A stretch of 64,000 nucleotides of DNA from Pontiellaceae bacterium B12227 (GTDB lineage: Bacteria > Verrucomicrobiota > Kiritimatiellia > Kiritimatiellales > Pontiellaceae), in NCBI GenBank assembly GCA_029432775.1, contig JAROAZ010000009.1, positions 1 to 64,000 of the forward strand. Reading direction: 5' to 3'. A program made the position numbers and the translations under genes. The notes under the pieces are model-generated. The model was not told the origin of the DNA and searched no databases. It saw nothing but the letters and a program-made list of their open reading frames with translations. Shown here in pieces: positions 25,783 to 34,209 of this stretch. Numbering within the stretch: the first letter of the stretch is position 1; every line of letters begins with the position of its first letter.

Positions 25783-26621
25783 GGTTGTTCCTCCAGTTCG
25801 GGCGGGTTCCAGGGGGCGGGATCAATGAAGCCACTGCTCAGGAGTGATTCATCGGCATGGTCACCGGAGAGTGAGAGCAGGGCATGCTTCAGTCGTGCGG
25901 ATTTTTTTTTGCTGACTTTATTCATGTCGAGCATCAGCGAGGTGAGGGGAATTGCTTCCGTATGTTCCAATGTTCGGAAATCCTCGGGATTGGCAAAGTC
26001 GACCGCGCAGTCGGCCGACAGCGCGTAATCGCTGATGACGGCCGCATCGGCCTCTTCGTCGAGCAGAACGCCGATATTTTCACTGCAACTGGCATGGGTA
26101 CTGATCTTCGACGGTTTAATGCCCTTCAGCTCAAACAATCGTTTGGCGGCCTGATGTTTTTCATAGGCATCAGCCTGACCGAGATAGATATGCTTCCCGT
26201 TCAGCTCTGCCAGAGATTGGATGGGCGAGTCCGCCGGCACAATGACAATGCCGGAGAGCCATTGATTGTTGTTCGGGTCGAGTACGTCGACGATGCGCAG
26301 GAAGGATGCGCCGGCTTCGCGCTGGAGGCGCAGTGCGGTCCAGGGTTTGGAAAGCACGCCATCGTATTGGCTGGACAAGATGGCCTCTTCAAGCTGATAC
26401 GGCTCGGTGAAATAGGCAAACTGTAGCTCGATGCCGGTTTCGGTTTTAATTTTATCCAAGGTCTTGATATATCCGCGTGCGGCAACATCATGAACACAGA
26501 AGCACGCGGTGTCGGTGCAGTAGATATCGTTAACGGCAATTTTTAAAACCGTCGGTTTCGAAGCGCATCCGGCGAGCAGGGCCAGACCAGCGAGGATGAG
26601 GCTGTGGATTATTTGACGCAT
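25779..26621 (-). CDS. PhnD/SsuA-like periplasmic binding lipoprotein
   Basis: A 280-aa lipoprotein (lipobox LLAGC, Cys19) with the fold of phosphonate/transferrin-type substrate-binding proteins: LKIAVNDIYC, ...FAYFTEPYQLEEAILSSQYDGVLSKPWTALRLQREAG, then LAELNGKHIYLGQADAYEKHQAAKRLFELKGI. An unusual cysteine cluster (YCTDTACFCVHDVAARGY) lies where the ligand pocket begins. No ABC transporter partners are nearby. In this module the protein more plausibly acts as a sensor or redox partner than as a transporter component; that is inference. Confidence 0.78.
   Translation of the reverse strand: MRQIIHSLILAGLALLAGCASKPTVLKIAVNDIYCTDTACFCVHDVAARGYIKTLDKIKTETGIELQFAYFTEPYQLEEAILSSQYDGVLSKPWTALRLQREAGASFLRIVDVLDPNNNQWLSGIVIVPADSPIQSLAELNGKHIYLGQADAYEKHQAAKRLFELKGIKPSKISTHASCSENIGVLLDEEADAAVISDYALSADCAVDFANPEDFRTLEHTEAIPLTSLMLDMNKVSKKKSARLKHALLSLSGDHADESLLSSGFIDPAPWNPPELEEQP
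25965..25979. repeat. One-mismatch palindrome in the PhnD-like gene
   Basis: TTCCAATGTTCGGAA, encoding FRTLEH. Confidence 0.8.
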
Positions 26622-27520
26622 TTAACGATGTATCCTTTGGTGTTGGCCGCAAGATAGATGTTGCCCTTGCTATCGACGGCGGTGGGAATAAAGCTGCAGC
26701 CCTTCACCAGTTCTTCAACGCCGGAAATCTGAACGGCGTTTTTTCCCGCCGAGTCGTAGACCTTAATGCGGGTTGGATCTTTTTCCACCGTCAGAATGCC
26801 TCCGGCCGGAAGATAGGCGGCGCTGACCGGATTGCAGCATCCCTGGAAGTCGTCCATTTCCCGGCCGCGTTTGCCGAATTCCATGACCAGTTTTCCATCC
26901 ATGTTATATCGCTGCACTTTGAACGCGCCGAGGTTGGATACGGCGACGGTGTTGTCCGGTGCTTCACAGAAATCGAAGATGCCGCAGCAGAGTCTTAACC
27001 CTTTTTTAATGCGGGCTGTTTCTTTGCCGGTTTCCAGATCGTGGAAAACCAGTGCGCGGGCGGAGAGGTCGGCCACGACCAGCTTCCCGTCAATCACTTT
27101 TGCGGCCTGGGCCGATTTAAGGTGCGGCAGTTTCCGGGAACTGATTTTTTTTCCGCTGAAATCGAATATACCTTCTTCTACGCCGATCGGGACATTTACG
27201 GTGCGCATCCGGGCGCCGGACTTAACTTTCTTTGTTTCGGTCAGGGTGGAGAAGACGCGGATAGTCTGGTCCGGGGCCACGGCAATGGCCGTGGTGTTCT
27301 GCATGCCGGTATTTATTTCTGAAACAACAGTCCCTTTCGCATCGAAGCAGGTAATTTTTCCCGATTTTTCCAGCGCGCAGAGGGTGTCGTTGGCTCCAAT
27401 GGCCAGATGGCTGATGGTAGAAAGCCGGCCTTTTCCAATTTGGCCTTCCACTTTATAGCCTGCGCCCCGCACCTGAACGCCGATCAGTAATAATACGGAT
27501 ACGATTGATAAAACTCTCAT
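26609..27520 (-). CDS. Exported NHL-type beta-propeller, cysteine-rich
   Basis: A 303-aa secreted protein: a signal peptide (RVLSIVSVLLLIGVQVRGAG), then repeating blades such as LSTISHLAIGANDTLCALEKSGKITCFDAKG and GGILTVEKDPTRIKVYDSAGK. Cysteine motifs CCGIFDFC, GCCNPVSAA and GCSFIPTA fall at equivalent blade positions and could bind metal or form disulfides. The start at 27520 is chosen for the GGAG and signal peptide; 27535 is also possible. It is the first gene of the four-gene envelope module and has the AT-rich dyad upstream (27562). Confidence 0.78.
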   Translation of the reverse strand: MRVLSIVSVLLLIGVQVRGAGYKVEGQIGKGRLSTISHLAIGANDTLCALEKSGKITCFDAKGTVVSEINTGMQNTTAIAVAPDQTIRVFSTLTETKKVKSGARMRTVNVPIGVEEGIFDFSGKKISSRKLPHLKSAQAAKVIDGKLVVADLSARALVFHDLETGKETARIKKGLRLCCGIFDFCEAPDNTVAVSNLGAFKVQRYNMDGKLVMEFGKRGREMDDFQGCCNPVSAAYLPAGGILTVEKDPTRIKVYDSAGKNAVQISGVEELVKGCSFIPTAVDSKGNIYLAANTKGYIVKCVK

Positions 27521-27561
27521 GACAGTCCACTCCATCGGCCGAATTGGCCATTTATAAAAAC

Positions 27562-27572
27562 ATCATAATATT
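27562..27572. promoter_or_regulatory. Putative ArsR operator, site 4
   Basis: ATCATAATATT lies about 42 bases upstream of the NHL gene and is identical to the core upstream of the Hdr-operon arsR. TTTATA adjacent to it (27551-27556) could be part of the promoter. Confidence 0.5.
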
Positions 27573-27641
27573 TACCAGTACGGAGCCGAAAATGCAATAG
27601 GGAGCGCTTCTTTAGACAAAAGTCAAAGAAGGGGCGGTGGC

Positions 27642-28676
27642 TTAGGCTGGTTTATTGACGAGTGCTTTGGTGGAGAGCAGGCCGCAGGCGGCATAGATGT
27701 CGAGGCCGCGGGAGGCGCGGATGGTGGTGAGGATACCCTTGTTGTTGAGGGCATCTTTGAATTCCTGTAGCGTCTCTTCATCGGTGCCCTGCAACGGTGT
27801 TCCCGGGATTGGATGAAAACGGATCAGGTTGACGCGGCACTTGATGCCGCGCAGCATATTGATGAGGGCTTTTACGTGCTCCGGCGTATCATTGAGTCCG
27901 CCAAAGACGATATACTCGAACGAGATGCGGCGCTGACCGCTGAAGTCCCATTCCTTAATGTGCTCAATGATCTGTTCAAGCGGGTAGGCAATCTGGACGG
28001 GCATGAGCTGCTGCCGCTCTTCGTGGAAGGGGGTGTGCAGGCTGATGGCCAGATGGGCTTCGCATTCATTCAGGAAGCGGATCAGGCCGGGAATGATTCC
28101 GATCGAGGAAACGGTGATGCGGCGCGGGCTCATGGCAAAGCCCCATTCGGAGGTGAGTATCTCCACGCTTTTGAGCACTTCATCGAGATTGTCGAAGGGT
28201 TCGCCCATGCCCATGTAGACGATGTTGGTGATGTCTTCGCGCTCGGGAATATTACGGACCTGATTAACGATTTCGCCCGCTGTCAGCTGGCCCTGGAATC
28301 CCTGCTTGCCGGTCATGCAGAATAAACACCCCATTTTGCAGCCCACCTGAGACGAGACGCAGACGGTTTTCCGATCCTTGAACGGGATCATCGCGGTTTC
28401 AATAAATTTGCCGTGCTGCGTGGGGAATAGATATTTTTTAGTGCCGTCGGTGCTGATTTTCGTGTCGGACGGATCAATAAGCCCGAAGGTATGATGGGTG
28501 TTCAGCAGCTCGCGTGCTTTTTTGGAGAGGTTGCTCATCTCGTCAATGGATGAGATCTCTTTTTTATACAGCCAGTCGGCAAGCTGCTTGGCGGTGAATT
28601 TGGGCAGCTTGTAGCCGGCGACCAACTCCTGCAGCTCGCTCAGCGTTTTTCCAAAGAGTGGAACTTTTGTTTCCAT
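27642..28676 (-). CDS. rlmN: 23S rRNA/tRNA adenine-C2 methyltransferase RlmN
   Basis: A 344-aa radical-SAM enzyme that methylates C2 of A2503 in 23S rRNA and A37 of some tRNAs. The radical-SAM cluster motif CKMGCLFC is preceded by TVCVSSQVG. GMGEPFDN, SSIGIIPGLIRF and the late cysteine in ASRGLDIYAACG (the methyl-carrying Cys of the family) are all present. The end of the gene lies 10 bases after a small hairpin at 27607-27631. It is followed on the same strand by nothing related, and its upstream neighbour (ferredoxin reductase) ends three bases before its start. Confidence 0.96.
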   Translation of the reverse strand: METKVPLFGKTLSELQELVAGYKLPKFTAKQLADWLYKKEISSIDEMSNLSKKARELLNTHHTFGLIDPSDTKISTDGTKKYLFPTQHGKFIETAMIPFKDRKTVCVSSQVGCKMGCLFCMTGKQGFQGQLTAGEIVNQVRNIPEREDITNIVYMGMGEPFDNLDEVLKSVEILTSEWGFAMSPRRITVSSIGIIPGLIRFLNECEAHLAISLHTPFHEERQQLMPVQIAYPLEQIIEHIKEWDFSGQRRISFEYIVFGGLNDTPEHVKALINMLRGIKCRVNLIRFHPIPGTPLQGTDEETLQEFKDALNNKGILTTIRASRGLDIYAACGLLSTKALVNKPA

Positions 28677-28678
28677 GG

Positions 28679-29341
28679 TTAGAAGTAGATCTCCGTGATG
28701 ATGTTGGCGAAGGGGATGCCTTTACTGATGAGCAGGTCGCGGACCTCGACGGCCATGGAGGCCTGCCCGCAGATATAATATTTCCAATCCCTGGAAAAAT
28801 CGGTGCGGCTTTCCAGAAAGGGGGTTACCCGGCCGTGGAGGACTCCTTCCATCGGTTTGGCGGAGCAGCAGCGGAAATAATTTTCCCCGAGTCCGTCGGT
28901 GAATTCGTTGCCGAAATAGAACTGGTTCAGATGCCGGACGCCGTGCACGAGCTTTTTGTTCTGCCCCATGCCGGAAGCCAGCATGCTGCGGAAGGGAGCA
29001 ATGCCGGTGCCGGTGGCAATCCACCAGGCGGGGTGCTCGGTTCCGAAAAAGGTGCCGTAGGGCGGGGAGACATAAACTGTGTCGCCGGCGCACATCCGGG
29101 CCAATTTCGGGGTCAGGAAGCCGTCTTCCTTGATGTTGAAGAGCACACAGAGCTCGTCGTCCTGATTTCCGCTGCAGATACTGTAGATGCGCGGCGGGTT
29201 GATTTCATCGATGCCCAGCTTGATCGCCTGACCCGGAATGAAGTCGTGTTTACGGATGAAACCGACCACAAACACGCCCGGCGAGATTTCCTCGTGGCGT
29301 GTCAGCGTGGTCTTAAACAGCTCTGTGGGTGGTGTGCTCAT
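28679..29341 (-). CDS. Ferredoxin-NADP+ reductase-type flavoprotein
   Basis: A 220-aa FAD/NAD(P)H oxidoreductase of the ferredoxin-NADP reductase fold. The FAD part contains FIPGQAIKLGIDEINPPRIYSICSG; the NAD(P) part contains WWIATGTGIAPFRSML and ends YYICGQASMAVEVRDLLISKGIP...IITEIYF. It could transfer electrons between ferredoxin or flavodoxin and NADPH. The start at 29341 is chosen by homology; no strong ribosome-binding site is visible. The dispersed palindrome falls inside the gene and encodes SRDWK. Confidence 0.88.
   Translation of the reverse strand: MSTPPTELFKTTLTRHEEISPGVFVVGFIRKHDFIPGQAIKLGIDEINPPRIYSICSGNQDDELCVLFNIKEDGFLTPKLARMCAGDTVYVSPPYGTFFGTEHPAWWIATGTGIAPFRSMLASGMGQNKKLVHGVRHLNQFYFGNEFTDGLGENYFRCCSAKPMEGVLHGRVTPFLESRTDFSRDWKYYICGQASMAVEVRDLLISKGIPFANIITEIYF
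28782..28796. repeat. TTCCA-N5-TGGAA copy inside the ferredoxin reductase gene
   Basis: TTCCAATCCCTGGAA, encoding SRDWK. Confidence 0.95.
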
Positions 29342-29381
29342 GAACTGCAGGGAAGCTAATGTTTTATCGGTGCAGGTCGAG

Positions 29382-30437
29382 CTAATTTGTACGCAGATGC
29401 TGGTCGAGGAAAGTCTTAATTTGTCGGTAGCGCGTTTCGTCGCTGAAGACCATTCCCCCGTGTCCGGCGCCTTCGAGGATGTGAAGGTGCGATTCCATGC
29501 CCATTTTCTGATAGCGCTCATGGACGAGCTGACTTTGCTGCATCGGGACGGTTTTATCTTGGTCTCCCTGGAAAATCAGGACGGGGGGATCTTCTTTGGT
29601 CAGGTAGGTGAGCGGGGAGGCATGTTTCAGCTGCTCTGGGATAAACTCGTGGGCATTATTAAAGCGGGCATCGGTTTGGGAAAAAACGGTCAACTCGCTG
29701 GGGCCATAGAAGTCGACAATGGCGGAGACGGCGGAACTCTGGTTGGTATGGCCGCCGACCGTTCCTTCCAGCTCCTGGAAACCTGAGCTGAGCCCGAGCA
29801 GGAGGGCCAGGTGCCCGCCGGCGGATCCGCCGCCCACGGCAACCCGTTCCGGATCGTAGCCGTATTGTTTGGCGTGGGCCCGGAGCCACCGGACGGCGCC
29901 TTTGCAGTCGTGAATATTTTTCGGATGAATCGTGAGATCCTGCAGGCGGTAGTTGATGCTCGCAACGGCATATCCTTGAGTGCTCAGCCGAAGTATGGCC
30001 GGGTTGACGTTGGCTTTGTCGCCGCTTTTCCAGCCGCCGCCATGAATCCAGACCATCAGCGGGGGGGCTGCATTGGTGCCGGCGGGAAGATAGAGGTCGA
30101 GCGCCAGCTCCTGCCCGTCTTCGTTCCCGTATACGAGATCGCGGTGGACGGTCACGCCATCCGGCGCTTTGCGGGATCGGGGTTTACGTTGCTGCCATTT
30201 CTTGCGGGCCTGTTTCAGTTCCTCATTGAATTCGGCTTCAGTAACCTTCCCATCCTTGTTGGTATCGAACCGCTCAAATAGTTTCGGGTTGCCTTTGAAT
30301 TCTTCGCGGCTGATTACACCGTCGCTGTTGCCGTCGTGTCGGTCGGCCAGGCTTTCGAAGGTGAATGCTCCGCGTTGCTGCGCGAACACGGCGGTTGAGA
30401 ACAGGAGTAGGATGAATGCGTTTGTTTTTATTTTCAT
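29382..30437 (-). CDS. Exported EF-hand alpha/beta-hydrolase (esterase/lipase-like)
   Basis: A 351-aa secreted protein: signal peptide (residues 1-19, ending VFA), two EF-hand calcium loops (DRHDGNSDGVISREEF and DTNKDGKVTEAEF), then an alpha/beta-hydrolase of the esterase type. The oxyanion motif HGGGW, nucleophile elbow GGSAGG, late Asp in FQGDQDKTVP and His in EGAGHGGM complete the active site. EF-hand plus hydrolase fusions are common in PVC bacteria, where they often act on plant or algal polymers; the substrate here is unknown. The palindrome inside the gene encodes FQELE. Confidence 0.88.
   Translation of the reverse strand: MKIKTNAFILLLFSTAVFAQQRGAFTFESLADRHDGNSDGVISREEFKGNPKLFERFDTNKDGKVTEAEFNEELKQARKKWQQRKPRSRKAPDGVTVHRDLVYGNEDGQELALDLYLPAGTNAAPPLMVWIHGGGWKSGDKANVNPAILRLSTQGYAVASINYRLQDLTIHPKNIHDCKGAVRWLRAHAKQYGYDPERVAVGGGSAGGHLALLLGLSSGFQELEGTVGGHTNQSSAVSAIVDFYGPSELTVFSQTDARFNNAHEFIPEQLKHASPLTYLTKEDPPVLIFQGDQDKTVPMQQSQLVHERYQKMGMESHLHILEGAGHGGMVFSDETRYRQIKTFLDQHLRTN
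29766..29780. repeat. TTCCA-N5-TGGAA copy inside the EF-hand esterase gene
   Basis: TTCCAGCTCCTGGAA, encoding FQELE. Confidence 0.95.
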
Positions 30438-30514
30438 ATGACTCTCCGAGGTTCGCTGAATAACGATCCTTTTAGGTGGATTATTGTATGCCCCACTTCT
30501 GCATGCTAGATTTT

Positions 30515-30529
30515 TTCCAACCTTTGGAG
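30515..30529 (+). repeat. One-mismatch palindrome serving as the miaE ribosome-binding site
   Basis: TTCCAACCTTTGGAG; the mismatch creates GGAG eight bases before the ATG at 30538. Confidence 0.8.
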
Positions 30530-30537
30530 AATTTAAG

Positions 30538-31164
30538 ATGGAATTGGTGAATCAGGCCGATCTGGATGCCTTGTTTGAGTTTCTGCCCTGCCGGACGCCG
30601 GAGGCGTGGATTCAGGAAGCACTGAATCAGGAGGAAATGCTGTTGCTGAACCATTGCTATCTGGAGCAGTGCGCCGCACGGAATGCGCTTCAGCTGATGT
30701 TCCGATGTCCAGACAAACCCGATGTGCTTTCGAAGATGTCGAAACTGGCCCGCGAGGAGTTACGCCATTTTGAGAAGGTGCACGAACTGCTGACCAAGCG
30801 GGGCTATATTTATAAGAGCCATCAGCCTTCGCGCTATGCCGGATTGATGAATGCGCGCATCCGGAAAATCAATCCGGGCCAGCTGATTGATTCGCTGATT
30901 GTCGGAGCCTACATTGAAGCGCGTTCCTGCGAGCGGTTTGCATCGCTCGCCCCCCATGTGGACGAAGAAATCGCGACCTTTTTCCGGTCGCTGTTGAAAT
31001 CAGAGGCGCGGCATTTTAAGGATTACTTAACGTTGGCGCAGAATCATTCAGCTGAGCCGATTGATGAACGGATCGCTATGTTCGGGGAGATCGAGCGCAA
31101 TGCGATCGAGTCGGAAGATGATCTGTTCCGTTTCCACAGCGGTGTGCCGTTGGTCGCTGATTAG
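30538..31164 (+). CDS. miaE: tRNA-(ms2io6A)-hydroxylase MiaE
   Basis: A 208-aa di-iron hydroxylase of the MiaE family, which hydroxylates ms2i6A37 of tRNA. The helical bundle shows the iron-binding carboxylate/histidine patterns EEMLLLNHCYLEQCAARNAL, REELRHFEKVHELL, AYIEARSCERF and SEARHFKDYL. The ATG at 30538 is chosen because GGAG lies eight bases upstream; that GGAG is the right arm of a one-mismatch copy of the dispersed palindrome (30515-30529). The gene end overlaps the convergent lipoprotein gene by four bases. Confidence 0.88.
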   Translation: MELVNQADLDALFEFLPCRTPEAWIQEALNQEEMLLLNHCYLEQCAARNALQLMFRCPDKPDVLSKMSKLAREELRHFEKVHELLTKRGYIYKSHQPSRYAGLMNARIRKINPGQLIDSLIVGAYIEARSCERFASLAPHVDEEIATFFRSLLKSEARHFKDYLTLAQNHSAEPIDERIAMFGEIERNAIESEDDLFRFHSGVPLVAD

Positions 31165-31586
31165 TCGGCCCGGCGCAAGTGGACAATGTGCCAACCATCT
31201 GATGTGAAGAATTCGAGCATCAGGTTCTGATCTTCGAGAAAGGTGTAGTTGCAGGCGCCCGCACCGCCGTTAATGATAATCAGTTTCCGTTGCTCATCCA
31301 GTCGCTCAATAGACCCGTTTTGTTTTTGCAGTGGCTGCTCGGGACTTTTCTGATAACGGATGCGAATGGTGTGGTCCTGAAATACGGTTGTGCATTCAAT
31401 GCTGTCGTTGGTATTCACATCCACCCAGGAACCCTGCAGCAACCGCAGGTCGGCCTGCATGTCAGGATATGGATCAGCAATATCCTGTTCGGTGTCGCCG
31501 CATCCCGAAATTATTAATGACAGAAAAATCAGCAGTGTTATGCAAAAGATACCGTAGTAAGAGTGCAGTCGTTCGCCGATTATCAT
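31161..31586 (-). CDS. Lipoprotein of unknown function
   Basis: A 141-aa predicted lipoprotein (GIFCITLLIFLSLIISGCG, lipobox Cys at about 30). The mature part has LRLLQGSWVDVNTNDSIECTTVFQDHTIRIRYQKS and later KLIIINGGAGACNYTFLEDQNLMLEFFTSDGWHIVHL, a beta-rich pattern like small calycin-type lipoproteins. I do not recognise the family. The start at 31586 has GGAAGG upstream; the longer frame to 31655 is unlikely. Confidence 0.65.
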   Translation of the reverse strand: MIIGERLHSYYGIFCITLLIFLSLIISGCGDTEQDIADPYPDMQADLRLLQGSWVDVNTNDSIECTTVFQDHTIRIRYQKSPEQPLQKQNGSIERLDEQRKLIIINGGAGACNYTFLEDQNLMLEFFTSDGWHIVHLRRAD

Positions 31587-31955
31587 GCTTTCTTCCTTTC
31601 CGGGTTTAAATGCAGAAAGAAAACTCCGGTTCTTATTCTTTGATTTAGCTGTCATGCTTTACTTCTCGCAGCGCTTTCCACTTTTCTGTTTCATATGAAG
31701 TAAGCAAGGGTTTGTTATATGGCTCCCTTTTTCCAGAATATAATTCTAGCAAAATATACTAGTTGATAAGGTTGGAACGAATTCAGTTGCGCAGCTCTGA
31801 TTACAGCCCGGAGAAAATGAAGAACCCTATGTGATCAGACAAATGGGCTCCATGCCACCGGTTCGCAGCGGCTCAGTATTATGCGTAGTAAATAAAGTTG
31901 AGAAGCAGCTTCCGGCTGTTTTGACTTAAAAAATCCTGCGAGCCGGAAGAGTCGG
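31587..31955. other. AT-rich intergenic stretch, nothing recognised
   Basis: About 370 bases with no convincing frame, RNA gene or repeat. It holds the promoter side of the lipoprotein gene and the 3' side of lptE. Confidence 0.5.
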
Positions 31956-32468
31956 CTACTGCCACGCTTCAATCAGATCATCCAGTATAAAGCGGGACAG
32001 CTTATCTGCAGCCAGAGGAAGGGCATCGCGCTTGGCCGAGGTCAGGTCGTCCTGGAAATCAACCGTTTGTTCGCCATAGGTGTGGGAGGTGCTCAGAACT
32101 TCCCCGGTGGCAACGCTGCGCAATTCCGCTTCCGCTGTAATTCTCAGCCGGTAGAGGTCCGGAGTGGCACTTTGCTCAGAGCTGAAGGCGATGGGTTTCA
32201 GGGAGTATTCAGTCAGCGTGATGTCGATGATTGCATCGGCATTTTTTGATTCATTGATCAGCTTCATACGGCCGTCAAAGTGAATGCGCTCGCGCAGCGC
32301 GTGTGTAACCTGCAGCTCAATCGCCGGTTCGCCGCTGCTGTTAATGACCGGTCCCATGGTTACGGAATCAATTCCTTCCAGGCTTGATCCGCCCAGTTGA
32401 TAGCCCATACAGCCCGAAAAGAGGAGGGCGGCGGCGAGTGTGTTCAGCAGGTAGAGTCTTTTCTTCAT
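31956..32468 (-). CDS. lptE: LptE-like outer-membrane LPS-assembly lipoprotein
   Basis: A 170-aa lipoprotein with lipobox LLFSGC and the LptE pattern: CMGYQLGGSSL, then ESKNADAIIDITLTEYSLKPIAFSSEQSATPDLYRLRITAEAEL and a C-terminal helix KLSRFILDDLIEAW. LptE plugs the LptD barrel that inserts LPS, which supports a Gram-negative envelope with an outer membrane. The start at 32468 is chosen for the signal peptide. It is divergent from the serA-type gene. Confidence 0.85.
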   Translation of the reverse strand: MKKRLYLLNTLAAALLFSGCMGYQLGGSSLEGIDSVTMGPVINSSGEPAIELQVTHALRERIHFDGRMKLINESKNADAIIDITLTEYSLKPIAFSSEQSATPDLYRLRITAEAELRSVATGEVLSTSHTYGEQTVDFQDDLTSAKRDALPLAADKLSRFILDDLIEAWQ

Positions 32469-32589
32469 AAGTAATGTCCAATCGAGGCGCAAAACTGTGC
32501 CTGAAAAATGAAAATTGTCAAAGCTTGATTCCGGCGGTGAGCCTGCTTAGTGTGGGCGCTCGATTTTGAACCACAACCGAGAGGAAACA

Positions 32590-34167
32590 ATGAAAAAGGT
32601 ATTAATACCGACTAAACTGGATGCGGTAGGCCGCGAGACCCTGAGCGCACATGGCGCATATAATGTTGTACAGGACGAGTCCACGGATCTCAGTACGCTC
32701 GCCTCTCAGAATCCCGATACCTACGCGCTGATCGTGCGTTCCGAAAAAGTGACGGCCGAGATTATTGATGCCATGCCTTCTCTGAAGGTGGTCATTCGTG
32801 CCGGAGCCGGTTACAACACGATCGATATCAAGCATGCCCGTTCCAAGGGGGTGGATGTCATGAATACACCCGGTGCCAACGCCAACGCGGTGGCCGAGGA
32901 AGTGATTGCCCTGATGCTGGCCGACGCCCGCCATATTATTCCTGCCGATGCGTCCACACGCAGTGGCAAATGGGAAAAGAAAAATTTCATGGGAAAAGAG
33001 GTTACCGGTAAAACTGTTGGTATTGTCGGTTTCGGAGCTATTGGTCAGCTCGTGGCCAAGCGTTTGTTTGGTTTCGACGTCAAAGTGCTGGCATACGACC
33101 CCTTCCTGTCCGATGAGCGTGCCCGCGACCTGGGTGCAGAATCCGTCGAGCTGGGTGAGATTTTTGAAAAATGCGATTACATCTCCCTGCACATGCCGGA
33201 AAACGACGAAACTCGCGGCATTATCAATAAATCGCTCTTTGCCCGGATGAAAAACGGAGCCACCCTGATTAACTGCGCTCGTGCCGGAATCCTGAACGAG
33301 GATGACTTCCGGGAGCTGAAAGCCGATAAAGGACTCCGCCTGCTGAACGATGTTTACCCGAAAGACGCGGCCGGTGATCAGTCGATCACGGATATTGCCG
33401 ACATTATGCTGCCGCATCTGGGTGCCAGCACCGTCGAAGCAAACTGGAATGCGGCGCACCGCTCCGCTACCCAATTGATTGGTTACGACGATAAAGGCAT
33501 TGCCTCCTATGTGGTGAACCGCGACATCCCCGAAGGTCTGGACCGCGCATACTCCGAGCTGGCTTTCGCACTGGCACACACCTGCCGCGGAATTGCCGGT
33601 GGCAACAAGCAGATGAAGCTCATCGAAACCAGTTTCTACGGCGATCTGGCCAAATTTGCCGATTGGCTGCTGGTGCAGATCGTGGCTGCGCTGTCGGACG
33701 ACTTTGACCGCACGCAGGGCTATGATGCGGCGCTGGAGTATCTCAAGGAAATGGGCGTGGAATATTTCAACCGCGAAACCGACACCTCTAAAGGGTACGG
33801 CAATGCGATTACCGTTGATGTAACCACATCGGTTGATGCGGCGCACTTCAAGCGCGTCAGTGTGCGCGGCACCGTTGCGGAAGGAAACATGATGATCTCC
33901 CGCATCAACGATTTCGACAAACTCTACTTCGAGCCGACCGGTACGGCAGCGATCTTTATCTATAAAGATCGCCCCGGCGTAATCGGCCTGATTGGTAATG
34001 CACTGGCGGAAGCCGGTGTGAATATCGACGATATGCGCAATCCGCACGATCCGTCCGGTGAAAACTCGCTGGCCATTCTGCGCACCAGCGAAACGGTCGA
34101 TTGTACGGTCACTGAAAAGATTGCTGAAAAAATTGAGGCCCTGCACGCCTCCTGCGTTAGCTACTAA
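32590..34167 (+). CDS. serA: D-3-phosphoglycerate dehydrogenase-like 2-hydroxyacid dehydrogenase with ACT domain
   Basis: A 525-aa NAD-dependent dehydrogenase at the start of serine synthesis. The NAD site is VGIVGFGAIGQLVAKRL, the catalytic Arg lies in NCARAGILNEDDF and the catalytic His in LPHLGAST. After an intervening domain the C-terminus is an ACT domain (TAAIFIYKDRPGVIGLIGNALAEAGVNIDDMRN), usually a serine sensor. GAGAGGAAA precedes the ATG at 32590. The intervening region (about 330-430) is longer than in simple SerA and resembles the family with a substrate-binding insert; serA is the most likely role. Confidence 0.88.
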   Translation: MKKVLIPTKLDAVGRETLSAHGAYNVVQDESTDLSTLASQNPDTYALIVRSEKVTAEIIDAMPSLKVVIRAGAGYNTIDIKHARSKGVDVMNTPGANANAVAEEVIALMLADARHIIPADASTRSGKWEKKNFMGKEVTGKTVGIVGFGAIGQLVAKRLFGFDVKVLAYDPFLSDERARDLGAESVELGEIFEKCDYISLHMPENDETRGIINKSLFARMKNGATLINCARAGILNEDDFRELKADKGLRLLNDVYPKDAAGDQSITDIADIMLPHLGASTVEANWNAAHRSATQLIGYDDKGIASYVVNRDIPEGLDRAYSELAFALAHTCRGIAGGNKQMKLIETSFYGDLAKFADWLLVQIVAALSDDFDRTQGYDAALEYLKEMGVEYFNRETDTSKGYGNAITVDVTTSVDAAHFKRVSVRGTVAEGNMMISRINDFDKLYFEPTGTAAIFIYKDRPGVIGLIGNALAEAGVNIDDMRNPHDPSGENSLAILRTSETVDCTVTEKIAEKIEALHASCVSY

Positions 34168-34194
34168 AACTGGCCGCAGTTAAAAACTGAAAGG

Positions 34195-34209
34195 CTCCAA
34201 TGGCTGGAA
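34195..34209 (+). repeat. One-mismatch palindrome containing the chrA start codon
   Basis: CTCCAATGGCTGGAA; the ATG at 34200 lies within it. Confidence 0.8.
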
